The notes: generated by a model not told the origin, from the letters alone. 64,000 nt of DNA from Lumbricus rubellus (GCA_945859605.1 OX243817.1:18025884-18089883); one strand, 5' to 3'; counted from the first letter of the stretch, positions 1 to 11,464 are shown. Program-made: numbers and translations.

Positions 1-235
1 TGGTCCAGTCTGCGTGTGCAATGCTGTGCATGTATGAAAAGGAATGTACTTTGGTCCCTTAGTGTAAGCACCAAAGCACCATAATTATATAATATACTAG
101 ACGATGCCATAGAAATTGTCTGAATTACATTACATTGCATATTTATATAGACCCTTTTCTGTTCTTCAGTTGATGTATTTTGCAATTGTCTTTAATATAT
201 CGAGATATAAACTGGAATTCGTTTTATGAGGTTAG

Positions 236-3200
236 TTCTGTCAACTGACGAGAGATGGCGAAGTCTACCACGAATATTGCCTCAACTATTCGAAAGCAAC
301 GAGCTACCTTGAACAACTGCGAAAGAATGATGACTTCAACGAATTCGAAAAGGTTTCGTCTAAGAACCTAGATAATTACACCGTACTATATTATACTTGT
401 AAGAACGTTTGGCCTATGACGGTGTGCTGCCATGCTGAAAGTGGTTTGAAAAAATTGCCGGGTCTCTTAGGTCCAGAGGGTGCTAAATAGCAGTGTTTAT
501 TCAAGTGCCAACAAATTATTGCCGGGTCTGAGACCCGGACAGACCCGGCTCACGGCATGGTATGGTATGGTCAGGTATACGGTATGGTATGATATGATAT
601 GGTATGGTATGGTATACGTATGGTATGGCATGGTATGGTATAGACTATAAATTATGGCATGACATAATACATGCATATGGTGTGGTGTTTTGTGACTTTT
701 GTCAGTATGGCTGGATAGGGTAGGGTGGTTTAGGATAGGTCAGGGTATGGTAGTTTAGGATAGGGTAATGTAGGGTAGTATAAGGCAGTGTAGGATAGGG
801 TAGAATGGTGTCGTGCTGAGTGGGGTAGCATGGTACTGTAGCATGGTGGGTATGCTTATGTGAAGTATTGAAAAAATACTGTGTAATGGTCTATTTCAAT
901 AATTATAATTATTATTATTATTATTATTATGTCTGCCATGCAAGACGACCGATTGATTGATTGAAGCGGTCGGCCTGTAACCTTATATACAAGCTCTGGT
1001 TCGATCCTCGTCCGATGCACTTTGTAATTTTGTAATTGTAATTGTAATTGAACATTTATAAAGCGCCGCTCACAGATTCAGTAGCGCTCCCGACCCAAAT
1101 TAGCGCTCGCGCTAACACTCTTCAGGCGTTTACGGAACAAGGGAAGAGAAAGACCAAAGAGCCATTACTGTATACATAGGTATCTTTAGACTCAAATCCT
1201 TCGCTCTCAGTAGAGCCATCTATGTTCGGTCGTATATATAGTCGTGTGACTTTCTGAACTTTAGACGGCGGGCAAAAATTTAAATGCATAAATACAATTG
1301 AATAGAGCATCGTATTGTTTTGCAGAAATCTGTACTATCGATTTCAAAAATGTATGCTTCGTTTAAACTCGCTCAGAAATTCTGCAATTGATCATAATTA
1401 TGCTTTCCCAATTAAGCTGCTTCGACGTAAAACACACGAAATTTACCCGAAGGAGTGTCGTGCTGTTGTGTGTTGTCATGTTGTCATATTGTCATGTTGT
1501 CATGTTGTCGTGTTGTCATGTTGTCATGTTGTCATGTTGTCATGTTGTCATGTTGCCATGTTGTCATGTTGTCATGTTGTTGTCGTGTTGTCGTGTTGTC
1601 TTGTTGTCATGTTGTCGTGTTGTCATGTTGTCATGTTGTCATGTTGTCATGTTGTCGTGTTGTCATGTTGTCATGTTGTCGTGTTGTCATGTTGTCGTGT
1701 TGTCATGTTGTCATGTTGTCATGTTGTCATGTTGTCATGTTGTCATGTTGTCATGTTGTCGTGTTGTCATGTTGTCATGTTGTCGTGTTGTCATGTTGTC
1801 GTGTTGTCATGTTGTCATGTTGTCATGTTGTCGTGTTGTCATGTTGTCATGTTGTCATGTTGTCATGTTGTCATGTTGTTGCAGTGGTGTTGTCAAGACG
1901 AGCGTTGTCATCGGTTGGCGTTGTCTGATCTGTTGATTTCTCCGATGCAACACTGCACGAAGGTTCCGTTGCTTCTAAACAACATTCGGAAACACACGAC
2001 TAACGTCAGGGAACAACAGATGCTCTCGGAGGCACTCTCGAAACTAGAAACGTCACTCGGTACACATACTATACATACTACAGCAGTACTTTATAATTAT
2101 GTCGTCAATATAATGGTTTTTATCTGCGGTTTATTGTAAGCTTAGTGCTTCTTGGTGTACGTAGCTATATGGTACAAAATTGTTCCAAACAAAATGCTCA
2201 ATAATAGTAATCAGCTAGTAGTGGTTGTGGTGGTGGTGGTGGTGACGCTGGCGGTAGTCGTCGTAGAATAATCTAGTAGACTGTATTGCCGTTTTTCAAC
2301 CTTAAGAAAAATAACAAATAGGTGCATATATAAGCAGCTGCAATGAGCTGCATAATAATGTATTCTGCGTGAAAGGATGCTTTCCTGGCCGACACACACG
2401 CACGCACAGACACACACACGAAGACACACACACGAAGACACACACACACACGAATACACACATACGAAGACACACACACGAACACACACACACGAACACA
2501 CACACACGAACACACACACACACGCATCCAAGTCTAAGTTGCCATACAATTCCGGAAGTCATTTAGAACATGGACTAAGAATATTAGTCATATTATAGAC
2601 AGTCCGTAAAGAATACTCACGGAACCAACCAGTTGCTCGCTGTCCACAGATCTGTCTGTAAGTCCATTCATCTTTCCGGCCATCCGCGCCTGTCTGTCTG
2701 TCTGTGTGTTCGTCTGTCTGTCTGTGTGTCCGTCTGTCTGTCTGTCGAGCTGTGTGTGTCATCTATCTAACACCTCCTCCCAACCCAATTATCACTCAAC
2801 CATCTTACTCACGATGTTTTTTCGTTCTTCGTTCTTAGCTTAATGTATCTGGCTGCAAGTGCCACTTTTTATCAATAAGACTTACTCTTCGACTGTCCAT
2901 TTGATAACAGAAGTGTACTTGTACATATCCTTTCATATCAACAGTCTTCATAGATCTATACTTACATGTACCTTCTTCCGTGACTCCGTCTCTATTCAGC
3001 CAAAGTGAATTTCTGTGCACGCTGAACATCCGTAAACTGTTTGCTTTTACACACTACTCTTCCTCAACCGTCTTGCTGATAGACTTACTCATCTCTGGAA
3101 TAATGGCCTATACCATATTCGCGAAAGATGACACTTTTATTGTGTTTCATACGGCAAGCCTACTGTGTTTTTTCTCTCTCTTTTCGATAAAAAGGTCCAT

Positions 3201-4987
3201 AATAGGAATAATCAAATGCCGTCTGAGAAAAACGTCGGGCCACAGAATCATAAGGGAAGACTCCCTCCTAAGAACCATGATTGGGGAAGGAATGGAGAAA
3301 GACCAGGAATGATTTTATTGAAGTGGATGGCGAAGGAGGAGGGTAACAAGTTGAAGGGCAGAGCCGGACCACGTGACGAACGACGCCATTGGACGCAGAA
3401 CTTGCCTAGCAAGAGAGACAAGCATAAGGAGACGTTGTGCTTTAAAAGCTCTGTAATTTCTACGCCTTTTGATAATTATGTATACAGGAGAGAATTATAA
3501 TTATTATGTGAGAGATTGGTAAGCGAAGAAAAACGAATTGCTGTGATTATATGTTGCAGTGAATCTGGAGGCGAAGATGGTTTGGCTGAAGAATTTCGAA
3601 CGAGTTCAGGAGATCCAGCAACAGATCATCTGGCTTCCAGTCACCGAACTGGAACCGAGAGCCTTCATTCCAGAAGTAAACACTGCTCATATAATTATTG
3701 GCGCGGTGGTGTAGTGGTGGCGTCGTTGTCTTGGAGTCGGAAAAAGTTCGAGGTTCGAATCCACCTTGCACCGCGTAAGGACCTTGGGCAAGTCCTTCAC
3801 TCACAATTGCTCGGTGCTTCGGCGTGAAACTCCGATGCAGTGTCCGCTCTGCATTTGGGAGCGCCTCTGAGTCAAGAGAGAGCTTGAGGGGGCGCTATAA
3901 CAAATGCACATACAAATATATACTTCACTCCAGAGGCAAACACTTCTGAGTCGTCATTCCAGGATGATGACGATGACGATGATGTTGACGATGATGATAA
4001 CGATGATGATGACGACGACGACGACGACGATGATGATGATGATGATGGTTTAGGAGAAGGAGGCGGCGGCGGGTGACGATGGCAACGACGACGAGGATGA
4101 TGGTTGATGGTGATGACGATGACGCAACAATGACGACAGAAATGTTGATGACGATGGCGGTGAAATGACAAAATGATGTAAGATCATAATCGCATTGATT
4201 TCTGGTTTAGTTTCTACGCGGTACGTTGAGTCGACAGCCATGCGAACGACTTCTCTCGAGTACACAACGAAGATTATTATTCGAAGGACCAGTTTCGCTT
4301 CTCGGTAAGTCCAACTGATCTTCTTCATATTCTTCCTGCATGCAAACCACCCTGCATGGTAAAGATCTCATTCTGCCCCAATCTCGGTAACTATTGCTCC
4401 AACTTTTCCCATGCAGGCATGACCATGTCATGCTCTTGTCCCCCGGTCACGCACTTCTATTGCGCAGCGCCGTTCCTTTTCTGCTATTGGCCCTGCAACC
4501 TGGAATGGGCTCCCTGTGGAACTACGTCTAATACCTCGAGCATTTGAGACTACGTTCTACTCTGCTCTTAAAACTGTTCTCTTTAGCCGTGGCTGGGTCG
4601 GGAGCGCTTCTGAGTAGATATTCTTGAAGAGGCGCTATATAAATGTCTGAAATGAATGAATGACCAAATTTCTCGTTCAGGGCGATGAATATATACTGTA
4701 CAATATGTACAGTGTGCACTGTGTACCAATGTACACGCCTGTACAATCATGTAGGCTATTTGTGAAGCCGAAGCGCCTCCTTGCGAACTGCGTCTGACTT
4801 AATTTCGAGATCGTTTGCGTCTGAAGAGACTGAAGTGATCGGTGATCGGCGAATTGTTATCGTTTTAGAGATATCGAAGGCAATTGCGATGTACATGTTC
4901 TTATTCGACGACATCCTACTCTTGACGAGAATCAAGAAAGCAGCACGAAAGGTAAATCGATTAATTCATCAATCAATTCATCAGTCG

Positions 4988-5020
<33 letters not shown>

Positions 5021-6659
5021 GCAGTCAATAAAATAACGGGAAATTTATCCATATGCCAATTTGTCGGTCTAGCTATCAATTGATTTGCAAGTCAAACCAT
5101 GAATATGTTGAACCCTCAAACTTCAAAACATGACCTTAAAATTTTTAAATCGCCAAATAAAAAACGTTCTCAACATTTCTGAGGCCTGCTTCCTCAACAC
5201 AACAGCTCTCCCTGGAAGAAGATCATTGAATATCAGTTCCCACTATCGATTATAATCTCCAGTTCTCCACAGAGGTAAACTTTCTCTTTTCTCAATGTCT
5301 CCATCCACCATACACTGCTGTGACCGTCGATCTTTGAAGTTACTTCAACACTGCATAACACCAACTGCACGTCTAAACCCTTCATTTTCGGTCACTGGAC
5401 CTTCCGTCTGGAACGACCTTCCCTCTAACCTGCGTTCCCAACCTCGGAACATGTCTGGCACTTTCTATAGTTTGCTCAAGACTTTTCTTTTCGACTGGGC
5501 CTGGGTCGGGAGCGCCTCTTCAAGGGCTCTACTCAGAGGCGCCTCTGAGTAGAGCCCTTGAAGAGGCGCTATATAAATCCCATAGATAGATAGATTACAT
5601 GCTATTTCAGACGTTAGTTGTTCTACTTGTATACGTGATATGTTGATGCATTGTTACTTGCTGTGCACTGTGTACACTGTGTACAGGGTGTACAGAAGAC
5701 GAATACGATCGATCCATCGAATCCTTACATGGCGGCCAAACTTCAGACAGAGGGCGCAGTCTTCGTCGTTCACAAGCAACCAATGGCGCTTGACAGAATC
5801 GCCGTTCATGACGTCAGACCGTCCGACTCGTCAGGCAGGCTTTATATTGTATTGTATTGTATTGCATTGCATTGTATTGCATTGCATTGTATTGTATTGT
5901 GTCTTTACATTTATATAGAGCCTCTCAGGCCTTAGTGTGGCAGGACGGTCATGCATGGACGTTGTCCAAGCACTTATTTTCAAATCTCTATGCCGTTTGG
6001 ACTTTGGTCAGCACACCTGAAAAGGTGAGGGACGTCCAGGCACTTCTTTTTTACACTTTAAGGCTTAAGCACTGGAGCCTCTCACAGTGTGCCACCAGTC
6101 AGAGTCGCTCCCAGTGCATTAGACCAAAAGAGAAAAGGCGGTTTTGAGACAACAAAAAAGGCACTTGGCACATAATATATTATATTATCTCTTGATTTCT
6201 CTTCATATATAAATCGAAATATATATTTATATTTTATATGTGTAATATATATATATATCCTCATGCTCATTCATATACATGGGTGTATATATACATGTAT
6301 ATATTTATTTGGTCGCATTTTTAGATTCATATAGCGCCACTCCAAGAACTATTCTGAGCATGAGGAAAAACGAGTAATCATTTTTAGCTCCCCTGCAGTG
6401 AGGAAGGAAGGTCATTCCAGATGGAGGGAGGGAGGGACCCCCATCATCGCTGCAAACGCCCGATGTTGGACCAGATCAGTCCTAGTTGTGGGAACAAAGG
6501 ATGTAGACATTCAGCAGAGCAGAAGGAGCGAGACAAAGATGGGAATAACGGATATATAGATATTTTATATTTGCGTATACAATATACATGTATAATTGTA
6601 TATGTATACATACACCCATGCTGTGACCAATTCTGGCATGCTGCATGCAGGGAGAGAGA

Positions 6660-6748
<89 letters not shown>

Positions 6749-7294
6749 GGTCACGTAGGCGGAAGAAAAGCCACAGTCATCCTGTAATGGTGTCGTGGGA
6801 TAACTGTTATAATGACAGAACATTTGCCGTCTTTAGACCGTTGGTTCTGTTTATGGGTCATAAATATAGGCCCTACATATAGCCTAATATATTATATATA
6901 TATGTATATATATATATAATATTATACTATATAGGCCTGTGTATATATCAAGGACCGTTTATATATCTAACGAATATACCTGCGTTTTATTATTTATTTA
7001 TTTATTCATTTTTATATTTTTTAACGAGGTAATAAGTTGTGGCTTAACTGAAGATTGTGTCTCGTAAATATATGCCTACTAAACGATCCATTCAAAATGG
7101 ATCTTTTTCACTAAGAGGTTTTTATATCTCCCCTTCAAGACCATCAATTCAGAAGCTGCAGGCCAGCGATCAATATCAGAACTTATATAGCGACATTAGC
7201 TTAGGCCTATTTTTAATGTAGAGCCTATACGTAATCGCTTTATGTAATGTGATGCATGTGTGCTTGTCAGATGCAAATAAAGACTGCATACTTC

Positions 7295-7341
<47 letters not shown>

Positions 7342-8284
7342 CACTTACTTACTTTCTCACTTATTAAGTTAATTACTAACTAAATCGATTAGGCCTACCT
7401 TTCCTCGTATTGGCAATGCAGCTACAATATTATTCGCTCATTAATCCTGTGAACATTCAGGTATTTTGTGGGACTACGTGGAGAATGCGAGCGATACGCA
7501 CACGTCAGAAGACAGTGACATGTACAAAGACTGGTGCCTGCCACACATCGTCGACGTTGACTGTAGTAGTCCGTCGTCCGGCCAGCGGGGTTCCAGTCTG
7601 CTGTTCGGCTGCGTCACTGCCGCCAGCGTGCTTAAGAACGCCTTCGTCATCGTTCAGGTCAACCGATTCCAGCAGATTATCGAGGTCTACACGCTCCAGG
7701 CTCCGTCCTACAGCAGCAAGGTCACGTTTATACCACACTCACGTCACAACAGACATAAGCTTACTCTATGAACATAGGAGCGAGTGAATCATATAAATGA
7801 GGATTATGAAGATGCTGAGGATGACGATGATGATGAGTAGGAGTATTAGCCTACGATGACGATGACGACGACGACGGTGATAATGACGATGATGATGACG
7901 ATGACGACGACGATGATGATGATGACTATGATGATGACGATGACGATGACGACGACGACGATGACGATATCAATGGTGATAATGACGACGACGACGACGA
8001 CAACGACGACGATGACGATATCAATGATGATAATGACGAAGATGATTCCGATGACGACGACGATGAGGATGAGCATGATGATGATGATGATGATGATGAC
8101 GACGACGATGAGGATGAGCATGATGATGATGATGATGACTACGATGACGATGATGATGATGATGATGATGATGATGATAACGACGACGATGATGATGATG
8201 ATGATGATGATGACGACGACGACGACGATGATGATGATGATGATGATGATGACGAAGATGATTCCGATGACGACGACGATATCA

Positions 8285-8382
<98 letters not shown>

Positions 8383-8386
8383 ATCA

Positions 8387-8451
<65 letters not shown>

Positions 8452-9578
8452 AACGACGATGATGATGACGATAATGAATCAATGATGTATGCTGCAGCAC
8501 CGTGAGCACCACCTAAACTGCCTTTTTTCGGATGAACAATAGTAGTCGTAGGCCTAAATAAAAGGTCTGCCACCGATTGTCTAATGTGCTGTAGGCATCG
8601 TGGCTGATTCGTCTTCACGAGGCTCAGGAGAATTACAAGAACGCGTGTCGACAATCGAAGGAAGTGACGTCATCATCCAAGATGGCGGCAAAGACAGGCG
8701 ACACCGGAAGTCAACTACAGCAGAAGCAGAGTACATACGACACTGGTTCCGTGCTTTCCTCCCCCATAGACGTGCTGACTAATATCCCGGGTGACCCACG
8801 AGGACCGACGCTACTGCGTCCGGCTCCCACGTCATCCTCCTCTTCAAGGATGGGACGCGTTGTGAGGAGGACGCTTCCGTTTAGACGGAAGGAAGAGGAT
8901 GGGGCTGAGGAGGAGGACGATGACGACGAGGAGGAGGAGGGGGTTGCTGCTGATGGAAGAGGAGTAGGAGGAGGAGAGCATCGTCGGTCGAAGCCGAAGA
9001 ACCGGTGCAGCTCATCGGATGCGATGGTTGAGATCGGCGCCGGACTTTGTTCGGATGAGGGTGATGTCCAGCCGTCAAGGACTCCGTTCTCGTCGTCCGT
9101 CGGTCGGCGGATCTCAGACCCTCTGCGACGTCGTTTCAGTCCTCGCTCTGATGTGGACGAGGGCGGCGGGGGCGGCGGTGGTGGATCGTCCGGTCCAGGC
9201 AGCAGTTCGTCGGGGGCCAGCGTGTTCGGAGGGGGACCTACGACCCACGTCGTCCTTGTGACTGTTCACGCCGCCGAGGGGTCTGCCGCCCTGCCCTCAA
9301 CGAGCACCCTGCATCGGATAGGGGTGCAGCCGCCCGACAGCGAGCAGGAGGAGGAAGACATTGGGATGAGTCGAAGAAGGTTCCGCCGTTCATCGCCCGT
9401 GGACAGGGGAGGAGTCGTCGGGGGCGTGGGAGCCAGAGCAGGAGGACCAGGAGGAGTGAGCTTGCAGCAGAGGACGGCTGGGATCAGACACCATTCGTCG
9501 TCGCTGAAGGTTCGCAGGAAGGGAGCGATGAAAGCCATCCAGGAGAAGTCGCAATCCTTCGATGCCATTCAAATATAA
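236..9578 (+). CDS. DH-PH RhoGEF (PLEKHG-like), C-terminal eight exons; 5' end outside window
   Basis: Guanine-nucleotide exchange factor of the Dbl family, expected to activate Rho GTPases at membranes. Exons by splice sites and phase: 236-352, 1885-2059, 3560-3675, 4211-4304, 4869-4951, 5696-5834, 7461-7720, 8595-9578. They total 1968 nt, which is 655 codons plus stop, and every junction keeps phase. Exons 1-2 give the last DH helices ([17 protein letters not shown], then [21 protein letters not shown]). Exon 3 is the helical DH-PH linker ([10 protein letters not shown]). The PH domain runs from about residue 155 to 345, with [14 protein letters not shown] in exon 5, VYTLQAPS in exon 7 and the final Trp helix ([14 protein letters not shown]) at the start of exon 8. 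The remaining 300 residues are low-complexity: an acidic run near 428-443, a Gly/Ser run, and a terminal IQI that could be a class II PDZ ligand. Exon 6 needs a GC donor. The family is clear; the exact orthologue (PLEKHG5-type or another PLEKHG) is not. Confidence 0.85.
557..860. repeat. Degenerate GGTAT / TAGGGT simple repeat
   Basis: Pentamer GGTAT repeated with drift (557-660), followed by irregular TAGGGTAG and TAGGATAGGG units to about 860. A simple-sequence tract inside a RhoGEF intron. Confidence 0.7.
950..1085 (+). mobile_element. Degenerate tRNA-like SINE fragment
   Basis: GGTTCGATCCT near 993 resembles a pol III B box. It is followed by AATTGTAATTG units and a tail (TTTATAAAGCGCCGCTCAC, then GCGCTCCCGAC) that resembles the GCGCC-rich tails of other SINE and LINE pieces in the window. 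The A box is not convincing. Confidence 0.35.
1456..1884 (+). repeat. GTTGTCAT/GTTGTCGT octamer minisatellite
   Basis: About 50 tandem 8-bp units, GTTGTCAT with frequent GTTGTCGT variants and a few indels (around 1570-1600). The array ends in TGTTGTTGCAG, so its last units are the T/G-rich tract of the splice acceptor for the RhoGEF exon at 1885. Long open frames through it (Cys/His/Val-rich) are artefacts of the repeat, except for the true exon at the end. Confidence 0.9.
2387..2526. repeat. ACACACG-type microsatellite
   Basis: CA repeat interrupted by regular CG dinucleotides (ACACACACGAAG and ACACACACGAAC units). It lies in the RhoGEF intron 2060-3559. Frames through it are not genes. Confidence 0.85.
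2691..2756. repeat. TGTC/TGTG tetranucleotide repeat
   Basis: Imperfect CTGT array in the RhoGEF intron 2060-3559. I saw nothing gene-like in the remainder of that intron (2760-3559). Confidence 0.8.
3700..3915 (+). mobile_element. tRNA-derived SINE (reference copy in this window)
   Basis: A complete-looking SINE. The tRNA head has an A box TGGTGTAGTGG (3707-3717) and a B box GGTTCGAATCC (3752-3762). The body contains GGGCAAGTCCTTCACTCAC and GTGAAACTCCGATGCAGTG, and the tail has GGGAGCGCCTCTGAGT with a matching GGGGCGCTATAAC. It starts 24 bp after the RhoGEF donor at 3676. Related copies lie at 15101-15337 (minus), 18285-18500 (plus) and 49240-49470 (minus). Confidence 0.85.
3960..4150. repeat. 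GAT/GAC trinucleotide tract
   Basis: Imperfect GATGAC triplet array in the RhoGEF intron 3676-4210. Ser- or Asp-rich frames through it are repeat translation. Confidence 0.8.
4438..4660 (+). mobile_element. LINE 3' fragment (C-terminus of reverse transcriptase ORF plus tail)
   Basis: In plus frames the segment reads [17 protein letters not shown]...LKTVLF, the usual C-terminal end of Jockey/CR1/L2-type LINE polyproteins (FSVxGPxxWNxLP ... LKTxLF). The tail GGGAGCGCTTCTGAGTAG, GAAGAGGCGCTATATAAAT and (TGAA)n follows. Dead fragment in the RhoGEF intron 4305-4868. Confidence 0.65.
4976..5022. repeat. (CAAT)n microsatellite
   Basis: About ten CAAT units directly after the donor of the RhoGEF exon ending at 4951. 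Confidence 0.85.
5295..5585 (+). mobile_element. LINE 3' fragment with palindromic tail
   Basis: Reads [17 protein letters not shown], then LLKTFLFDW, then GWVGSAS-type tail coding, matching the C-terminal end of a LINE polyprotein. The tail is duplicated in inverted orientation, giving a perfect palindrome at 5511-5570, then ATATAAAT and a short ATAG repeat. Same tail family as 4438-4660. Confidence 0.7.
5511..5570. repeat. 60-bp perfect palindrome
   Basis: Bases 5511-5540 are the exact reverse complement of 5541-5570 with no spacer. The arm begins AGCGCCTCTTCAAGGGCTCT. It is an inverted duplication of the LINE tail and can form a 30-bp cruciform or hairpin. Confidence 0.95.
5847..5905. repeat. 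TTGTA/TTGCA pentamer repeat
   Basis: ATTGT and ATTGC pentamers right after the RhoGEF exon ending at 5834. Several GTATTG donors occur in it, so the exact 3' end of that exon could shift by some tens of bases. Confidence 0.8.
5928..6094 (-). mobile_element. Interspersed repeat, family shared with 24001-24090 and 41158-41350
   Basis: Carries AGTGTGGCAGGACGGTCATG, AAGCACTTATTTTCAAATCTC, GACGTCCAGGCACTT and TTTAAGGCTTAAG. The reverse complements occur at 41158-41350 and partly at 24001-24090. Probably a non-autonomous DNA transposon; no target duplication identified. Confidence 0.55.
6663..6748. repeat. (CTGT)n microsatellite
   Basis: About 21 uninterrupted CTGT units. The 153-aa frame across it is not a gene. 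Confidence 0.9.
7289..7345. repeat. (CTTA)n microsatellite
   Basis: About twelve TTAC units followed by variants, 115 bp before the RhoGEF exon at 7461. Confidence 0.85.
7805..8476. repeat. 670-bp GAT/GAC triplet array
   Basis: Triplet array in the last RhoGEF intron (7721-8594). The left half mixes GAT and GAC. The right half has long pure GAT runs (about 8287-8380 and 8395-8445). A segment GAAGATGATTCCGATGACG recurs at about 8037 and 8250, a sign of internal duplication. Met/Thr-rich and Ser-rich frames are repeat translation. Confidence 0.9.
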
Positions 9579-9786
9579 TAGAGGTCGCCTCCGTCTCTGT
9601 CCGACTCTGTCCGACTCTGTCCGTGTGTCCGTGTGCCTACGTGTCCGCGTGTGTGGATGTGTACGTGTGCGTGTGTATACGTATTTGTGTACGTGTGAGT
9701 ATCTAGTAATGATTTTGTGTACAATTATAGTACATGACAGTGACTGTAGGCCTATACCCTCTATGCGTGAGCCGTTGAAGGTCTCT

Positions 9787-10010
9787 CTGTATCTATCTCT
9801 GTCTCCCTCTCTCTATCTCCCTCTCTCCCTCTCTCTTTCTCTGTCTCTCTTTCTCTCTTTCTCTTTCTCTCTCAGTATGTCTGTCTGTCTCTTTGTCTGT
9901 CTGTTTCTCTCTTCTCTGTCTGTTTGTCTATCTGTCCCTATGCCTATTTTTGTCTCCCTCTTTCTGTCTCTGTCTATCTGTCTCTGTCTATCTGCTTCTC
10001 TCTCCCGAGT
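9787..10010. repeat. CT-rich low-complexity tract
   Basis: CTCT, CTGT and TTTCT units, pyrimidine-rich on the plus strand, in the putative 3' region of the RhoGEF gene. Confidence 0.8.
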
Positions 10011-11031
10011 TTCCGTGTGTAAACAGGTCAACTGAGCTTCAGACATGTCACCCTACCCCAACTCCAGCGGATAGGGTGAAGTTATTTTTTTATTTGGGTG
10101 GGGGTCTTTGTACATTGAACTTCAGAGATGTTCAGGCAAATTCTTGGTTGCTGGACTTGCCGAAAAATGACAACTGGAAGATATGTGGGAGGACGAGAAG
10201 GAGGAGAAGGAGGAGGAGAGGATAAGATGAAGGAGAAGCGTGATACCATTTGTTCAATTTGGTATCAAAGACAAATATTATACTTGTAGTCTGTACAATG
10301 TGGCTGTATCCTATATTATGGCAGCCGTACCTCCTGTGTTTTCCGTCTATAGCCTATAGCTAGAGGGTCATTTTTTATATGTATATGACGTCCATAGCAG
10401 AAAATTAAGATGAGTCTTTGTAAATTATTGCAGTTAAATTAATTAATCACTCACTCACAGGGTATTAGATTAACAAAAAGCTCATCTCAATTGATCTTCA
10501 TGCACTTGTATATAAGGTATACGTTTCTGAACTCCGTTACCCATCGTGACCGTATAAGTCTAATCTCCGGTATGTAGCGTTTAGAATAATATTGATCGTA
10601 GAAAGTTTGATTGTTTAAAATTTCATCACAATTATTGTGAACATCGAATGAAAACCTAAGGCTGCGATCGAGAAATTTGAGCATCGACTCCATCGAGTGA
10701 CTAAGCCTAAAATGGACGACCACGTTAATTGTGGATCGCCGCTGTATTTTTTTACAAATTAAAACGTTGAATTAACATCCGGACACGGCACATATCACAC
10801 GTGTACATTGGTTTGCTTGAAAGTACTTCTGAATCGGAGACTGTTTGTTGTTACAGAATTATTATTGTTGAAATCTAATAAACTGCTTACTGGCCTTACC
10901 CGTGTCGTTTTAGTAATCTATTCGTTCGTACAGGCTACCTGAAGAAGTTAATAAACATAGGCTATATCGGACTGTTAAGTAGGCCGATCACAGCCGCGTG
11001 TCCTGAATGAAGAGCAGGGAACCAGAACCTA

Positions 11032-11138
11032 CATATATACATACATACATACATACATACATACATACATACATACATACATACATACATACATACATAC
11101 ATACATACATACATACATACATACATACTTACTTACAA
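11032..11138. repeat. (ATAC)n microsatellite
   Basis: About 25 pure ATAC units. Tyr-Ile-His-Thr frames here are repeat translation. Confidence 0.95.
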
Positions 11139-11199
11139 ACGTACATATGCACATGCGTAGATACATACGTGCATACATGTACATGCATACATGCAAACA

Positions 11200-11372
11200 A
11201 TACATACATACATACATACATACATACATACATACATACATACATACATACATACATACATACATACATACATGCGTACTATGTGTGTATGCATGTACAT
11301 GTATGCATGCGTGCATACTATGCATGCATGCATACATACATACATACATACATACATGCATACATGCATACA
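11200..11372. repeat. (ATAC)n and ATGC-variant microsatellite
   Basis: Second ATAC array with GCATGCAT interruptions, continuing the tract at 11032-11138. Confidence 0.9.
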
Positions 11373-11464
11373 TGCATCCATTCATGAAGCGCTATAATTC
11401 GTCGCTATACGTGTGCTTACTCTATGCATGAAATAGGGAAGAAATCGCACACATTGCAGCATAC

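Larger units (their letters stand above)
353..1884 (+). other. RhoGEF intron: GGTAT array, tRNA-like fragment, octamer array
   Basis: Intron between the first two exons. It holds a degenerate GGTAT/TAGGGT tract (about 557-860), an ATT microsatellite (905-930), a weak tRNA-like/SINE fragment (about 950-1085, B-box-like GGTTCGATCCT followed by a GCGCC tail), and an octamer minisatellite that runs up to the acceptor at 1883-1884. No other gene seen. Confidence 0.6.

Noticed and set aside
1315..1884. Long Cys/His/Val-rich frames
   Set aside because: Translation of the octamer minisatellite. Only the stretch after 1884 is a real exon.
3752..3762. Functional tRNA gene
   Set aside because: A and B boxes belong to a SINE with body and tail; no tRNA cloverleaf could be supported.
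8139..8654. Poly-Ser frame on the minus strand and Met/Thr frame on the plus strand
   Set aside because: Triplet repeat translation; no splice or family support.
11007..11431. Tyr-Ile-His-Thr and Cys-Met-Tyr-Val frames
   Set aside because: ATAC microsatellite translation.
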